From Bog-473 sp963800725 (GTDB lineage: Bacteria; Actinomycetota; Acidimicrobiia; Acidimicrobiales; RAAP-2), in NCBI GenBank assembly GCA_963800725.1, contig CAWDCE010000017.1, forward strand, positions 620,001 through 684,000: 64,000 nucleotides of DNA, read 5' to 3'. Below the pieces are notes generated by a model. That model saw only the letters and a program-made list of their open reading frames with translations. It had not been told where the DNA came from and searched no databases. The position numbers were made by a program, and so were the translations under genes. Positions 53,349-62,710 of the stretch are shown here, piece by piece; the stretch's first letter is position 1; each line of letters opens with the position of its first letter.

Positions 53349-54283
53349 GTGACCAACATCGAGTCCAGTACTCCGGTTCGACCTGATGTCGGCAGTGAGA
53401 GTCCTCGTCGTCGGCTCGAGCGAATTGTTGTCGGAGTTGACGGCTCCCCTGGGTCGCTGCACACGCTCGATTGGGCGGCAGAAGAAGCCGAACGGGCCGA
53501 CACAGAGCTGACGGCCATCCTCGCCTGGCCGTTTGGTGAGCTGGCGGCAGATGAGCTGAGTGATGTGCGGACCATGTCGTCCGAGCTCAAAGACCGCGTG
53601 GCCGCATCTCATCCAACTCTGAAGATGCGGTGCGTGGTGTACGAGGACTATCCCGCCGTGGCGCTCATCGAGGCCAGTAAGGACGCCGACCTGTTGGTCC
53701 TCGGTTCACGCGGTCACGGCGGATTTGTCGGTTTGCTGTTGGGTTCAATCGGGCAGCACTGCCTGAATCATGCACCGTGCTCGGTGGTCATCGTGCGACC
53801 TCAAGAAGACCGAGAGCCCCAAAACCAAGTGCGACCCCGAGTCGTCGTGGGCGTCGACGGTTCCGATGATGCGAATCTGGCCCTCGAATGGGCGGTCGAC
53901 GAAGCGCTTCGACGGGGTGCCGGACTCGAGGTGGTCGGATGCTGGGTGTATCCGCGGGCATCGACGTATCTCTTTGCGGCCGATGTCGGAGTGCCCGAAG
54001 CCGCCGAAGAGGAGGTGGCCGCAGCCGTTGCCCACGTGGCCGAAGTCGCACCCGACCTGTCGGTTCAAGCGCGCAGTTGTGAGGATCCGCCCGCACTGGT
54101 GCTGGCGGAGGCCAGCCGAACTGCCGACCTTGTGGTCGTTGGTTCCGCGGGCTCGGTGCATTTCGAGGACTCTTGCTCGGCTCGGTCAGCCATCATCTTG
54201 CGCACCACGGTCATTGTCCGCTCATGGTGGTGCGGAACTATCACGCGTCACGCCAGCACGACGTCACGGTGGGTACGAACTAG
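53349..54283 (+). CDS. Tandem-domain universal stress protein (one frameshift)
   Basis: About 311 aa when joined, two UspA domains. Domain 1: RIVVGVDGSPGSLHTLDWAA to LVLGSRGHGGFVGLLLGSIG. Domain 2: RVVVGVDGSDDANLALEWAV to GSRGLGAFRGLLLGSVSHHL. Both keep the ATP motif, as in the tandem USPs Rv2005c/Rv2623/Rv1996 of the mycobacterial DosR regulon. The break is at 54145-54146, where two C should be three. GTG 53349 has RBS AGGAGGG. The domains differ in their middle parts, so this is an old duplication. Confidence 0.9.
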
Positions 54284-54431
54284 AGAGTGACGACGCGCCG
54301 GTCGGTGGATGCAATCGAATCGGGCGATGTGTGTCCGAGCGATGGATGGCGTCCATAGCTGGTTCGGGCTCCGTTCCCCGGTGGGGATGCGGGAGCTGCG
54401 TCTCTCGCCAGATCGCTCACCGCAGTGTGCC

Positions 54432-54929
54432 CTATTGCGGTAAATGAGGCGAATTGTCCCGGATCCGTCGGTCACCATCGGATGCTCCCGTCAACATGAG
54501 GTCGGCAAAACCGGCATAGAGCGACATCGGCTCTTGCGCCCGAACGAGCACCGAGAAGAGTTCGCGCATCGAGACGATGCCAATTGGTTTGTCGGAAATA
54601 TCAAGGACCACAAGGTGCCGGATGCCGAGGCTGACCATCAGGGCCGCAGTCTCCGCCACGCTGGCAGAAATTGGTGCCCAGCACGGATGCGCCGTCGCGA
54701 TGGCGCCCACGGCGTCGTTTGGTTCGTGCCCTCCCGCCCACGCCATCGCGAGGTCGTATTCGCTCACCACCCGAAGCGGCGACTCCGCCAAGACCGCGGA
54801 CGAAACCGAATGGTCCCGAAAGAGGGCCGCGACTGAGTTGATCGGATCGGATTCGGCTACGACGGCGAGCGGACCGAGATGGATCGCGCCCAGAGTCGAG
54901 TTGGGAGTTTCGGCGGGAACGCTGTGCAT
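54432..54929 (-). CDS. CBS-domain pair protein
   Basis: 165 aa with two CBS motifs: GPLAVVAESDPINSVAALFR then VVSEYDLAMAWAG, and WAPISASVAETAALMVSLGI then RHLVVLDISDKPIGIVSMRE. CBS pairs bind adenosyl nucleotides. The plan recalls Rv2626c (Hrp1) of the DosR regulon, though that is from architecture, not alignment. A degenerate box lies 34 bases upstream of ATG 54929. Confidence 0.85.
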   Translation of the reverse strand: MHSVPAETPNSTLGAIHLGPLAVVAESDPINSVAALFRDHSVSSAVLAESPLRVVSEYDLAMAWAGGHEPNDAVGAIATAHPCWAPISASVAETAALMVSLGIRHLVVLDISDKPIGIVSMRELFSVLVRAQEPMSLYAGFADLMLTGASDGDRRIRDNSPHLPQ

Positions 54930-54962
54930 GGCCCTATTTTCGATGGACAGGTCGGCGCCGAC

Positions 54963-54980
54963 TAGGGCATTTCGACCCCA
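54963..54980. promoter_or_regulatory. Degenerate DosR-like box before the CBS gene
   Basis: TAGGGCATTTCGACCCCA: the TAGGGC half is kept, the other half is GACCCC instead of GTCC. It is placed 34 bases before the CBS gene. Weak by sequence, supported by position. Confidence 0.3.
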
Positions 54981-55366
54981 GATCGGTCGGTTCAGCGGAT
55001 CACTGATGAGCGACAGGCGAATCGGTGGGCCTGGCGCCGACGTGTCTTTGCGGCTGGAGCCTTGAGGCAGGACCTTTGACTCTGGGGAAATGCCACCTCA
55101 TCCGACCACAATGAACCCAAGAGGCGAGGGCGACGAAAACGAGCAGGGCGCCGCCGTGGAGGCGAATTACCCATGTTGAGCAAAGTGACGGAAGCGGGTG
55201 TCGGTTGCGGCACGATTCCGAACCCCGTGTGCCAGGTTCGGTTGGCCGGGCGGGCTGAGGCGACTCGGGAGGTCGCGGCAGCCGCTCCCGGCCCATTGGT
55301 GCCCTCGGATTGGTGGGTCGCCCCCGGGTCGCCGGCCACCGCACCGAGCGAGTGGTTCATCCGACG
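54981..55366. other. Divergent intergenic region, CBS / ABC exporter
   Basis: 386 bases. CGGCCCATTGGTGCCCTC at 55290-55307 shares the CCATTGG centre of the exact boxes and lies 59 bases before the ABC start. An open reading (ATG 55173 to TGA 55370, 65 aa, RBS GGAGG) overlaps the ABC start in ATGA form, but its sequence looks random, so I leave it unassigned. Confidence 0.4.
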
Positions 55367-56285
55367 ATGAATTTCGATCGCCGCTCGTGCGCTGAATCTG
55401 ACGAAGCGCTACGGGGCAGTGGAAGTTCTGAGTGACCTCAACCTCGAGGTTCGTGCCGGCGAGATTCTGGGCTATCTCGGACCCAACGGGGCCGGCAAGA
55501 CGACCACCATTCGCCTCTTGCTCGGGCTCATTCGACCGAGCAGTGGCCGAGCGGAGATCTTCGGCCTCGACAGCCACACCCGGGCGACCCAAGCGCACCG
55601 ACACCTCGCATATGTTCCGGGAGAGGCGAATTTGTGGCCGTCCCTCAATGGGGCAGAGACCCTGCATCTCTTGGGGCAGGTGCAAGGCACGGTCGATGTC
55701 ACCTATCGCGATGAACTGATCGAGCGGTTCGATCTCGATCCAACGATGCGGGTCCGGGCGTATTCGAAGGGCAATCGCCAGAAGCTGCTCCTGATCGCCG
55801 CGCTCATGACCCGGGCGGAACTCTTAGTGCTCGATGAACCGACGAGCGGACTTGATCCCTTGATGGAGCAGGCCTTTCGGATGTGCATGCACGAAGCCAA
55901 AGACCGCGGCCAGACCGTCTTCTTGTCATCGCACATCCTCTCGGAGGTTGAAGCGCTGTGTGACCGTGTGGCGATTCTTCGTGCCGGCAAGCTCATCGAT
56001 ATCGGCACGCTGGCTGATCTGCGCCACCTCTCCTCATTGGAAGTCGTGGCCACTTTTGACGGTTCGGTCCCGGATCTGACGGAGATTCCCGGGGTGAGCG
56101 CCGTCCGGGTCGACGGCCCGACGGTCCGTTGTCAGGTGCAAGGCACGGTCGAACCGCTTCTCAAGGTGTTGGCAACTTCGGGTGTCCACGAACTCTTGAG
56201 TAGGGAGCCGTCACTCGAAGAGGTGTTTCTTGCCCACTACGGAGCTGATCGCATGTCCGAGAATGGCTCGCCCGATGGCGATTGA
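55367..56285 (+). CDS. ABC exporter ATP-binding protein (one frameshift)
   Basis: About 305 aa. Walker A YLGPNGAGKTTTIRLLLGLI, signature RAYSKGNRQKLLLIAALM, Walker B ELLVLDEPTSGLDPLMEQAF, H-loop LSSHILSEVEALCDR. One surplus T at 55372-55374 separates ATG 55367 from the rest; removal gives MNSIAARALNLTKRYGAVEV. Otherwise a GTG at 55419 would omit the first strand. It overlaps its permease by 11 bases. Probably a lipid or hydrophobic-compound exporter. Confidence 0.9.
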
Positions 56286-57972
56286 GGCAGCGACGCTCGA
56301 GAGGGACAGCGAGCCCCCAGGGGGCGGCGGAGATCTCGCGGACAGCCGGGCGCATCAATTGGGTGGTCACCCAGAGCGGATGGTGTTCACGCTGACGGCG
56401 CGTAAAACACTGCGTTCAGGCTGCATCTGGGGAGCGGTGTTTGGCGCATACATCGTGATCCAGGCCTTGTCGTACGCCTCGACCTACAAGACGCAAGCCT
56501 CGCGTGATGTCCTGGCCCGGACATTCTCTTCGAGTAGCGGCTTGAATGCTCTGGTCGGACCGGCCCATCAGCTGCAGACGGTCATGGGCTACACGACGTG
56601 GAAATCCCTGGGTGCCTTGACCGCGATGGGCGCAGTGTGGGCGATCCTCTTGTCGTCGAGGCTCCTGCGTGGCGAAGAAGACGCCGGTCGCTGGGAAGTG
56701 CTTCTGGCTGGACAGACCACCCGCGGCAGGGCGGCAGCGCAAGCCGGCGTCGGTCTCGCGGCGGGGTTTGGTGCCCTCTTCACGGTCATATCGGTCATCA
56801 CGGTGGCCTTGGGTCACACCCACCAGGTTCACTACTCGCTTTCCTCGGCACTGTTCTTTGCGTTGGCCATCAGTTCGGGGGCGGCAATCTTCCTCGCCGT
56901 CGGCATGCTCACCAGCCAGTTGGCCTCGAGCCGGCGCCAGGCTGGGGCCTACGCCGCCTTCGCGCTCGGTGCATTCTTCGCACTGCGCATGGTGGCGGAC
57001 ACCACGAGCTCACTCACCTGGTTGAACTGGGTCACTCCGCTGGGCTGGATTGACGAGCTGCAACCGTTCAACAATCCCCAGCCCGCCGTGTTGCTCGCAA
57101 TCGGTGGCTTCGTCGTGGGACTGGCCGTTGGGGCGGTGGTGCTGGCCGCCAGGCGGGATCTTGGTGCGAGCATCCTTCCCGACCGCTCGCGTGGCCGGGC
57201 TCACACGACCCTTTTGTTCGGTCCGGTGGGGATCGCTATTCGAACCGTTCGCCCGGCCGTCTTGGGCTGGTTTGCTGGGATCGGCGCGTTTGGCTTGCTC
57301 CTGGGATCTGTGGCGAAACAGGCAGCAAAATCCATCGAGGCCTCTCCGAGCGCCCGCGCCGCCCTCTCGCGGTTGGGCGGATCTGGTGGCGAAGTCAGGG
57401 CGTATCTCGGATTGTCGTTCTTGATCTTCACCATCTTTGTGACGCTGGTCGCCTGCGGTCAGGTCACCGCGATGCGTCACGAGGAATCTGGTGGGCTCGC
57501 TGAACATCTGTTGGTTCGTCCGGTCTCTCGGACCCGTTGGATGGTGGGTCGTCTCGGCGTGGCCGTCGGGGTCGTCGCAATCGGCGGATTGCTGGCTGGT
57601 CTGTTCACCTGGCTCGGACTCGTCAGCCAGGGGATTGCATTCGGACTGGCGACGATGATCGGGGCGGGTCTCAATACGGTGCCCGCGGCATTCTGCGTGC
57701 TTGGAATCGGTGCCCTGGTGTTCGGCCTCGCACCCCGCTGGACCGCCGGGGCGGTCTATGTGGTGCTGGCCTGGAGCTTCCTGATCGAATTGCTGGCCGG
57801 CGTCGTGCACTCGAGCCGCTGGTTGGTCAACAGCTCGATCTTCTACCACGTGAGTCCCTCACCTGCCGTCGGACCGAATTTAGTGTCCAGCGGAGTCCTG
57901 ATCCTGGTGGGGTTGGTGTGCGCGGTGGGCGGAGTCGTCGTGTTTCGCGCACGGGATATCACCGATGAGTAG
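56275..57972 (+). CDS. Large ABC-2 exporter permease
   Basis: 565 aa with about 12 membrane helices in two halves, the plan of the long ABC-2 permeases annotated as polyketide/TetAB-type exporters. MVFTLTARKTLRSGCIWGAV opens the first half (LLRGEEDAGRWEVLLAGQTT). GLAEHLLVRPVSRTRWMVGR is the matching cytoplasmic loop of the second. The substrate is unknown. ATG 56275 lies inside the ATPase gene end. The WS/DGAT gene follows after 228 bases, so a lipid export role is possible but unproven. Confidence 0.85.
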   Translation: MAIEAATLERDSEPPGGGGDLADSRAHQLGGHPERMVFTLTARKTLRSGCIWGAVFGAYIVIQALSYASTYKTQASRDVLARTFSSSSGLNALVGPAHQLQTVMGYTTWKSLGALTAMGAVWAILLSSRLLRGEEDAGRWEVLLAGQTTRGRAAAQAGVGLAAGFGALFTVISVITVALGHTHQVHYSLSSALFFALAISSGAAIFLAVGMLTSQLASSRRQAGAYAAFALGAFFALRMVADTTSSLTWLNWVTPLGWIDELQPFNNPQPAVLLAIGGFVVGLAVGAVVLAARRDLGASILPDRSRGRAHTTLLFGPVGIAIRTVRPAVLGWFAGIGAFGLLLGSVAKQAAKSIEASPSARAALSRLGGSGGEVRAYLGLSFLIFTIFVTLVACGQVTAMRHEESGGLAEHLLVRPVSRTRWMVGRLGVAVGVVAIGGLLAGLFTWLGLVSQGIAFGLATMIGAGLNTVPAAFCVLGIGALVFGLAPRWTAGAVYVVLAWSFLIELLAGVVHSSRWLVNSSIFYHVSPSPAVGPNLVSSGVLILVGLVCAVGGVVVFRARDITDE

Positions 57973-58200
57973 AGCGGTGGGTTTCTCGCCTCTCTCGGCG
58001 GGTGGCCCGGTGGCGTCGATTCGCGGTGTCGGCAGGCGACACGCCCGGTGTGACGGAGAATCGGGCGGGGCTACCTGGAATCGGGTTTCGTTGCCTGGCT
58101 TCACCAGACGGTCGTTCTCGATCGTGCGCAGCACCGGTGGATACAGCGCACCCGCATACGCTCGCGCGTATTGCGCTCGATCTGCACGCTATGACGGCTC

Positions 58201-59610
58201 ATGAGCCAAGCCCCTGCGCTCACCGCACTCGACGCGGCCTTTCTCTTCCTCGAAAGCGACCGAACACCGATGCATATGGCCACCGTGGCCATCCTCGAGG
58301 CCGGACCTTTGCAAGACGAGCGGGGCCGGGTGCGGATCGATGACCTGCGCCGCTTGATTGGGAGCCGTCTCAACTTGGTACCCAAGCTTCGGCAGAAGGC
58401 GGTTCCTGGGCTCTTGGGCCAAGCGCCCCCTGTGTGGGTGGACGATCCGACATTCGACATTGCGAACCACGTCCGCATCTGTCGACTTGCCCACGTGGAC
58501 GACCCTGTGGCCTTCAGGCAGTTATGTGGCGACATCCTCGCCACTCCGCTTGAGCGGGACCATCCGCTCTGGGAGCTCATCGTCGTAGAAGGTGTCGCTG
58601 CAGATCGCGTGGCCGTCATCGAGAAGCTTCATCATTCAATGGCCGACGGGCTCGCGGCCGCGGAGTTGGCGATGGTCCTCTTGGATGTGTCCCCGGTGCC
58701 GCCGGAGATCGTCGAGCCAGGTCCGTGGACACCCGAACCTTCCGCGTCGGCCTTGTGTGGCGCGGCTCGGGACCTGGCACATCTGGGGTCGATCGCCGTT
58801 CGGGTTGCATCTTGGGGTGGGTGGACGATAATCCATCCGTTGCGGCGGGCCGGCGGTTGGGTCACGACGGGCCAGGCCATCGGGACCTTGCTCAGCCCTC
58901 GCACCCTTGCGCCCAGATCCTCACTCAACGCCAATATCGGTGCCGACCGAGCCATCAATTTCGTCTGGCTCGATCTCGAGCAGCTCCGGGCCATCGCCCA
59001 CGCCCACGGTGCCACCATCAATGACGCCTTGCTGACCTTGGTGACCGGCGGCTTGCGAGAACTCCTCGCAGATCGTGGAGAGGTGACGGGCGCGGGCGAG
59101 CTGCAGGCGCTGGTTCCCGTCGCCTTGTCGGCGCATGATACGCGAGGACTCGCCAACGATATCTCCGCCCTCTTCATCCGACTTCCGATTGGACTCGACG
59201 ATCCGCTGGCCGTCCTTGAGGTGATCAAGGGGGAAACCGGCGAGCGCAAGCACCGTCATCAAGAAGTGGCAGTCGCCTCGATCCTCCGCCTGCTCGAGCC
59301 GGTGCCTCAAGGCATCTTGGCGAAGGCGACCGCGCTGGCGCAGCGTCAACCGTTCTTCAATCTGATTGTGACCAACGTTCCGGGCCCAACGGTGCCGCTC
59401 TACGTGCTCGGGGCCAAGGTGCTTGAGATTTACCCCGTCGTCCCGCTGGTGGGCAACCAAGGGATCGGCGTTGCGGCGGTGTCATATGACGGGCACCTCG
59501 GGCTTGGCGTGTTCTCTGATCCGCGCGCCTGCCCCGATGTCGATGCCTTCTGCCACGGCGTGACCGAAACTCTCCGAGAAATCACGGAGCGACGTGACCA
59601 GGAATCCTAA
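58201..59610 (+). CDS. Wax ester synthase / diacylglycerol acyltransferase (WS/DGAT, Tgs-like)
   Basis: 469 aa. ALTALDAAFLFLESDRTPMH starts the family. The catalytic HHxxxDG is EKLHHSMADGLAAAE (His144, His145, Asp149). LVPVALSAHDTRGLANDISA and FNLIVTNVPGPTVPLYVLGA are the second conserved blocks. It makes triacylglycerol or wax esters from acyl-CoA for storage. In M. tuberculosis tgs1 lies beside devRS and is DosR-controlled; here it is 5.6 kb from devR. A 79-aa reading between the permease and this gene overlaps both but lacks protein character. Confidence 0.93.
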   Translation: MSQAPALTALDAAFLFLESDRTPMHMATVAILEAGPLQDERGRVRIDDLRRLIGSRLNLVPKLRQKAVPGLLGQAPPVWVDDPTFDIANHVRICRLAHVDDPVAFRQLCGDILATPLERDHPLWELIVVEGVAADRVAVIEKLHHSMADGLAAAELAMVLLDVSPVPPEIVEPGPWTPEPSASALCGAARDLAHLGSIAVRVASWGGWTIIHPLRRAGGWVTTGQAIGTLLSPRTLAPRSSLNANIGADRAINFVWLDLEQLRAIAHAHGATINDALLTLVTGGLRELLADRGEVTGAGELQALVPVALSAHDTRGLANDISALFIRLPIGLDDPLAVLEVIKGETGERKHRHQEVAVASILRLLEPVPQGILAKATALAQRQPFFNLIVTNVPGPTVPLYVLGAKVLEIYPVVPLVGNQGIGVAAVSYDGHLGLGVFSDPRACPDVDAFCHGVTETLREITERRDQES

Positions 59611-59765
59611 GCCGCAAGGATCACCCCCGCGCTTCGCCGTGTCGGTGCGATTGCCCTGGCCCGTGTGCGCGGTCGAGCGGCCGCAGAATCGTCACAGTCG
59701 CCGCGTCACCCAAGATGCCACACTACGAATAGAGCAGCTCCTGCCCATGAAAGGGGACTGAACCC

Positions 59766-61067
59766 ATGCCGATGACCTGTACTCCCGAGGAGGCGGCAGC
59801 GCGCATTCGGCCGAGCGACCGCATTGGATTCGGTCTCGGCCCGGGCAACCCCGACGCATTCTTGACGGCGTTGGGGAGTCGTGATGATTGGGAAGATCTC
59901 GAACTGGGTGGCGCCCTATTGCTTAATTACTATTCGGTCTTCACCAAGCCGGGAGTTTCGTATCGCTGTGGGTTCTTTGGTCCAGCCGAGCGGTTGCTTC
60001 TGGCACAGGGATTCCAAATTCAGCTCGTGCCGGGTGGATTCCGCCAGTTTGCGCCGATCCTTGCCAGGTTCTCCCCTCGGGTCATGGTGGCCCAAGCTGC
60101 TCCCGGAGATCTCGAGGGCACGGTGAATCTCTCTCTGCACCTCGGGGCGACTCGAAACGAACTCATTCGGGCAGGACGCGATCCACAACGGCTCTTGATG
60201 GTTGAGGTCAATCCAAATCTCCCGAAAACCAAGAGCCTGCCGCCGGAATTCGACAACACCATCTCGCTGGAAGACATCGACATCATTATCGACCACGATG
60301 GAATTCCTTTCGAGTTGGGCGAGCCCCCCGTCGACGACGCGGACCGAGCGATCGCCAAGCACGCTTTGGAATTCATCTCGTCGGGTGCGACGCTGCAAAC
60401 AGGAATCGGGGCAATTCCCAACGTCATCGCCTCTGAGCTTGCGGAAGGCACACTCGATGAGTTCGGTGTGCATTCAGAGATGTTCACCAACGGGCTCATG
60501 CGGCTTCATCAGGCAGGCAAGGTATCGAATCGCCACAAGGGGATCTTCGAGGAAGTGTCGGTGACGACGTTCGCTCTCGGCACGGCGGATCTGTATCGGT
60601 GGATCGATGGAAACGATGAGGTCGCATTCGTCGACGTGGCCGTCGTCAACGACCCGACGGTGATTGCCCGTAATTCCAATCTCGTGTCGATCAACGGCGC
60701 ACTTTCGGTCGACCTCTACGGCCAGGTGGTGGCCGACAACATCGGGGGAAAGCAGATCTCTGGGGTCGGGGGACATGAAGACTTTGTCGCAGGCGCGGAA
60801 CTGCACCTCGATGCCCGCTCCTTGATCTGCCTGCACTCAACCGCCCTCGTCGGGGGGGAACTGGTCTCTCGCATTGCGGGACGACTACCCGAGGGCGCCA
60901 TTATCTCAACGCCTCGACACCACACCGGTGTGGTGCTCACCGAGTACGGGTACGCCGACCTGGCCGGAAAGACCGTCAGGGAACGCGCTCACGCGTTGGT
61001 TGACATTGCCCATCCTGATTTTCGCCAACAACTACGCGAAGTGGCAGATTCATTGGGGCGAGCTTGA
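59766..61067 (+). CDS. Acetyl-CoA hydrolase/transferase (4-hydroxybutyrate CoA-transferase-like)
   Basis: 433 aa, class I CoA-transferase of the Cat1/4-HB type. TPEEAAARIRPSDRIGFGLG begins; LQTGIGAIPNVIASELAEG, EMFTNGLMRLHQAGKVSNRH and the glutamate-loop region FEEVSVTTFALG follow. GKQISGVGGHEDFVAGAELH and PRHHTGVVLTEYGYADLAGK end the protein. It would move CoA between acetyl-CoA and an organic acid, or release acetate. RBS AAAGGGG precedes ATG 59766. A plausible fermentative or storage-lipid partner of the WS/DGAT gene. Confidence 0.9.
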   Translation: MPMTCTPEEAAARIRPSDRIGFGLGPGNPDAFLTALGSRDDWEDLELGGALLLNYYSVFTKPGVSYRCGFFGPAERLLLAQGFQIQLVPGGFRQFAPILARFSPRVMVAQAAPGDLEGTVNLSLHLGATRNELIRAGRDPQRLLMVEVNPNLPKTKSLPPEFDNTISLEDIDIIIDHDGIPFELGEPPVDDADRAIAKHALEFISSGATLQTGIGAIPNVIASELAEGTLDEFGVHSEMFTNGLMRLHQAGKVSNRHKGIFEEVSVTTFALGTADLYRWIDGNDEVAFVDVAVVNDPTVIARNSNLVSINGALSVDLYGQVVADNIGGKQISGVGGHEDFVAGAELHLDARSLICLHSTALVGGELVSRIAGRLPEGAIISTPRHHTGVVLTEYGYADLAGKTVRERAHALVDIAHPDFRQQLREVADSLGRA

Positions 61068-61156
61068 GGCGGTTTCTTCCGAGTACCGGTCTCTTCGATG
61101 GGTGACACGACACTCGGGTCGCCGTTCGATGGATGTATAAGGCGCCCGAGAGGCAA

Positions 61157-61399
61157 TTATTCGATATCGGTCCCGAAAGACTCGACCCACTCCGCCGGAA
61201 CCGTGTCTGGCACATCGATTGGAGCAGACGGCAGCGGAGCCCTAGAGAGGTTGACTTTGGAGGAGTTGGCGACCGAGGTCCAAGCGGCTACCCGGCTGAT
61301 CGCCAAGAGCAGCCCAATGAAGATTATGACAAAAAGCACAACCACCAAGGCACCCCCATCCGTTCTGGAATCAACGCCCACCGGCGCTCTCCGGAGCAC
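61157..61399 (-). CDS. Small single-helix membrane protein behind a DosR-like box
   Basis: 80 aa from GTG 61399 with RBS GAAGGA six bases upstream (a longer start at GTG 61429 is possible). One membrane helix (GALVVVLFVIIFIGLLLAIS) follows a short basic head. The outer tail is polar and ends VPAEWVESFGTDIE. No family recognised. An exact 15-base box lies 46 bases upstream, which is the main support that it is real. Confidence 0.6.
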   Translation of the reverse strand: MLRRAPVGVDSRTDGGALVVVLFVIIFIGLLLAISRVAAWTSVANSSKVNLSRAPLPSAPIDVPDTVPAEWVESFGTDIE

Positions 61400-61445
61400 A
61401 ACTGATCCTTCGCCTCCATCGTGACGCACTCACCCCATTGATCGT

Positions 61446-61460
61446 TAGGGCCATTGGTCC
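61446..61460 (+). promoter_or_regulatory. DosR-like box, exact copy 3 (TAGGGCCATTGGTCC)
   Basis: The same 15-mer as at 42613 and 50560, here followed by TAT. Forty-six bases before the small membrane protein gene on the minus strand. The nearest downstream gene on the plus strand is over 1 kb away, so it serves the leftward gene if functional. Confidence 0.68.
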
Positions 61461-61610
61461 TATGGCGCGCCACGAATGGATAGCGCTGTGCAACCAGCGC
61501 AAGCGCGTGCCTGCGTGGGCGTGGTGTCGAACCCGGCGGTCCTGGTCCCGAGCCGATATCGCGCGTCCAGCCCGCATTTGAGGGCCTCCTCGGGACTCCC
61601 CGCTCAGCCT

Positions 61611-62084
61611 CTAATGCGCTGGGCGGTGGATGAGGACCGGACAAAGCGCCTTGGCGGCGCAGCGTTGGCTGACGGATCCGAGGAGCAGCCCTGCGAACTC
61701 TCCATGTCCGCGACTTCCGACGACGAGCAGATCGGCGCCCCGTGAGGCATCGATCAAGCCCTTTGCGGGATGCTGATGCTCGAAGCGCTCGATGACTTTC
61801 ACGTCAGGGTGCCGACGAAGAAGATCACCGACAGTCGCTTTGAACGTTTCTTCGAACCCGCGGATTGGATCAGGCTCGTGGGCCATCGGCGTTCGTGCAT
61901 GCGCGAACGGCCATTCCCAAGTCATCACGACCTCGAGGGCGCAATGAGTGCGTTCAGCCTGACACGCCGCCCATTCGAGGGCCTCGAGCGAGGATATGGA
62001 CCCATCGATGCCGACGACGATACGCCCGGCGGCGCTCGGCGCGTTGTCGACCTCTCGGTGCATGGCATCGCCGGTCACCGCCAC
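61611..62084 (-). CDS. Universal stress protein
   Basis: 157 aa, complete, single domain: GRIVVGIDGSISSLEALEWA, then EVVMTWEWPFAHARTPM, and LLVVGSRGHGEFAGLLLGSV with the ATP motif. Close paralogue of the USP at 46802-47267. GTG 62084 is the likely start (ATG 62063 possible). A box TAGGGGCCAAAGTCC lies 72 bases upstream. Confidence 0.92.
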   Translation of the reverse strand: MAVTGDAMHREVDNAPSAAGRIVVGIDGSISSLEALEWAACQAERTHCALEVVMTWEWPFAHARTPMAHEPDPIRGFEETFKATVGDLLRRHPDVKVIERFEHQHPAKGLIDASRGADLLVVGSRGHGEFAGLLLGSVSQRCAAKALCPVLIHRPAH

Positions 62085-62710
62085 TGCGCTACGGCTCTCT
62101 CGAAAGACATGATTGACACCTCTGTGTCGAGCGTACGGTCGACGTTTCGATTCGCATAGGGGCCAAAGTCCTCATCCCGGCGTCATCCGTGCCCAAGGGC
62201 CTGCACCAATAGAGCAACGACCAGATGCCGCTCAAGTCGTCACGGTGATCCGGCACACCGCATCGCGGCTGGTGAGCGCGATATGTCGTGGCGGTCGCTC
62301 CGTCTCGAGGTCGGGACCTTCGGCACTGGGCACGTGTGTTCGGAAATCCGAAGATGAGTGGACACGGCGCGAGGGGCGGTCACATGCAATGAGGTGCTGC
62401 GGAGTTGATCTCAAGGCACAGTGTGAGCATCGGCCGCCGGTTGCGCACAGGGCATGGCGACGCTTCGGCTGCACCACGCCTCGAATTCTTTGTCCCGATG
62501 CAATCGCCTCGGAACCCATGCGAGTTGGTGGCCCCTGGTGGATGTGCGACCGGGTCCTAAGCGGTGCCGGGGCATGACATCGAACAGGCGCGCGAGTGAA
62601 CGCCCGCAACGATGCAAGGCGCGTGTGCCACGACAGGGTGGTTCTGCGGTGGGCTGGTCGCAGGCTGGACACCGGCCGTGCGTGCATGAAGTCGGCCAGG
62701 AGCGCACTCG
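62085..62710. other. Divergent intergenic region, USP / kinase-ATPase
   Basis: 626 bases with the box at 62157-62171 for the leftward USP. GGGACCTTCGGCAC at 62313-62326 resembles a degenerate DosR-type site. I see no coding region: readings here lack conserved patterns. The long gap suggests further promoter elements for the rightward gene. Confidence 0.4.
62157..62171 (+). promoter_or_regulatory. DosR-like box variant TAGGGGCCAAAGTCC
   Basis: Matches TAGGGNC-N4-GTCC with the same length as the three exact copies. Its CAAAGTCC half is closer to the mycobacterial consensus (TWWAGTCC) than theirs. 72 bases before the USP start. Confidence 0.62.

Noticed and set aside
57965..58204. A 79-codon reading overlapping the ABC permease stop and the WS/DGAT start
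   Set aside because: Overlaps look operon-like, but the product is Ser/Arg/Gly-rich with no regular pattern; probably chance.
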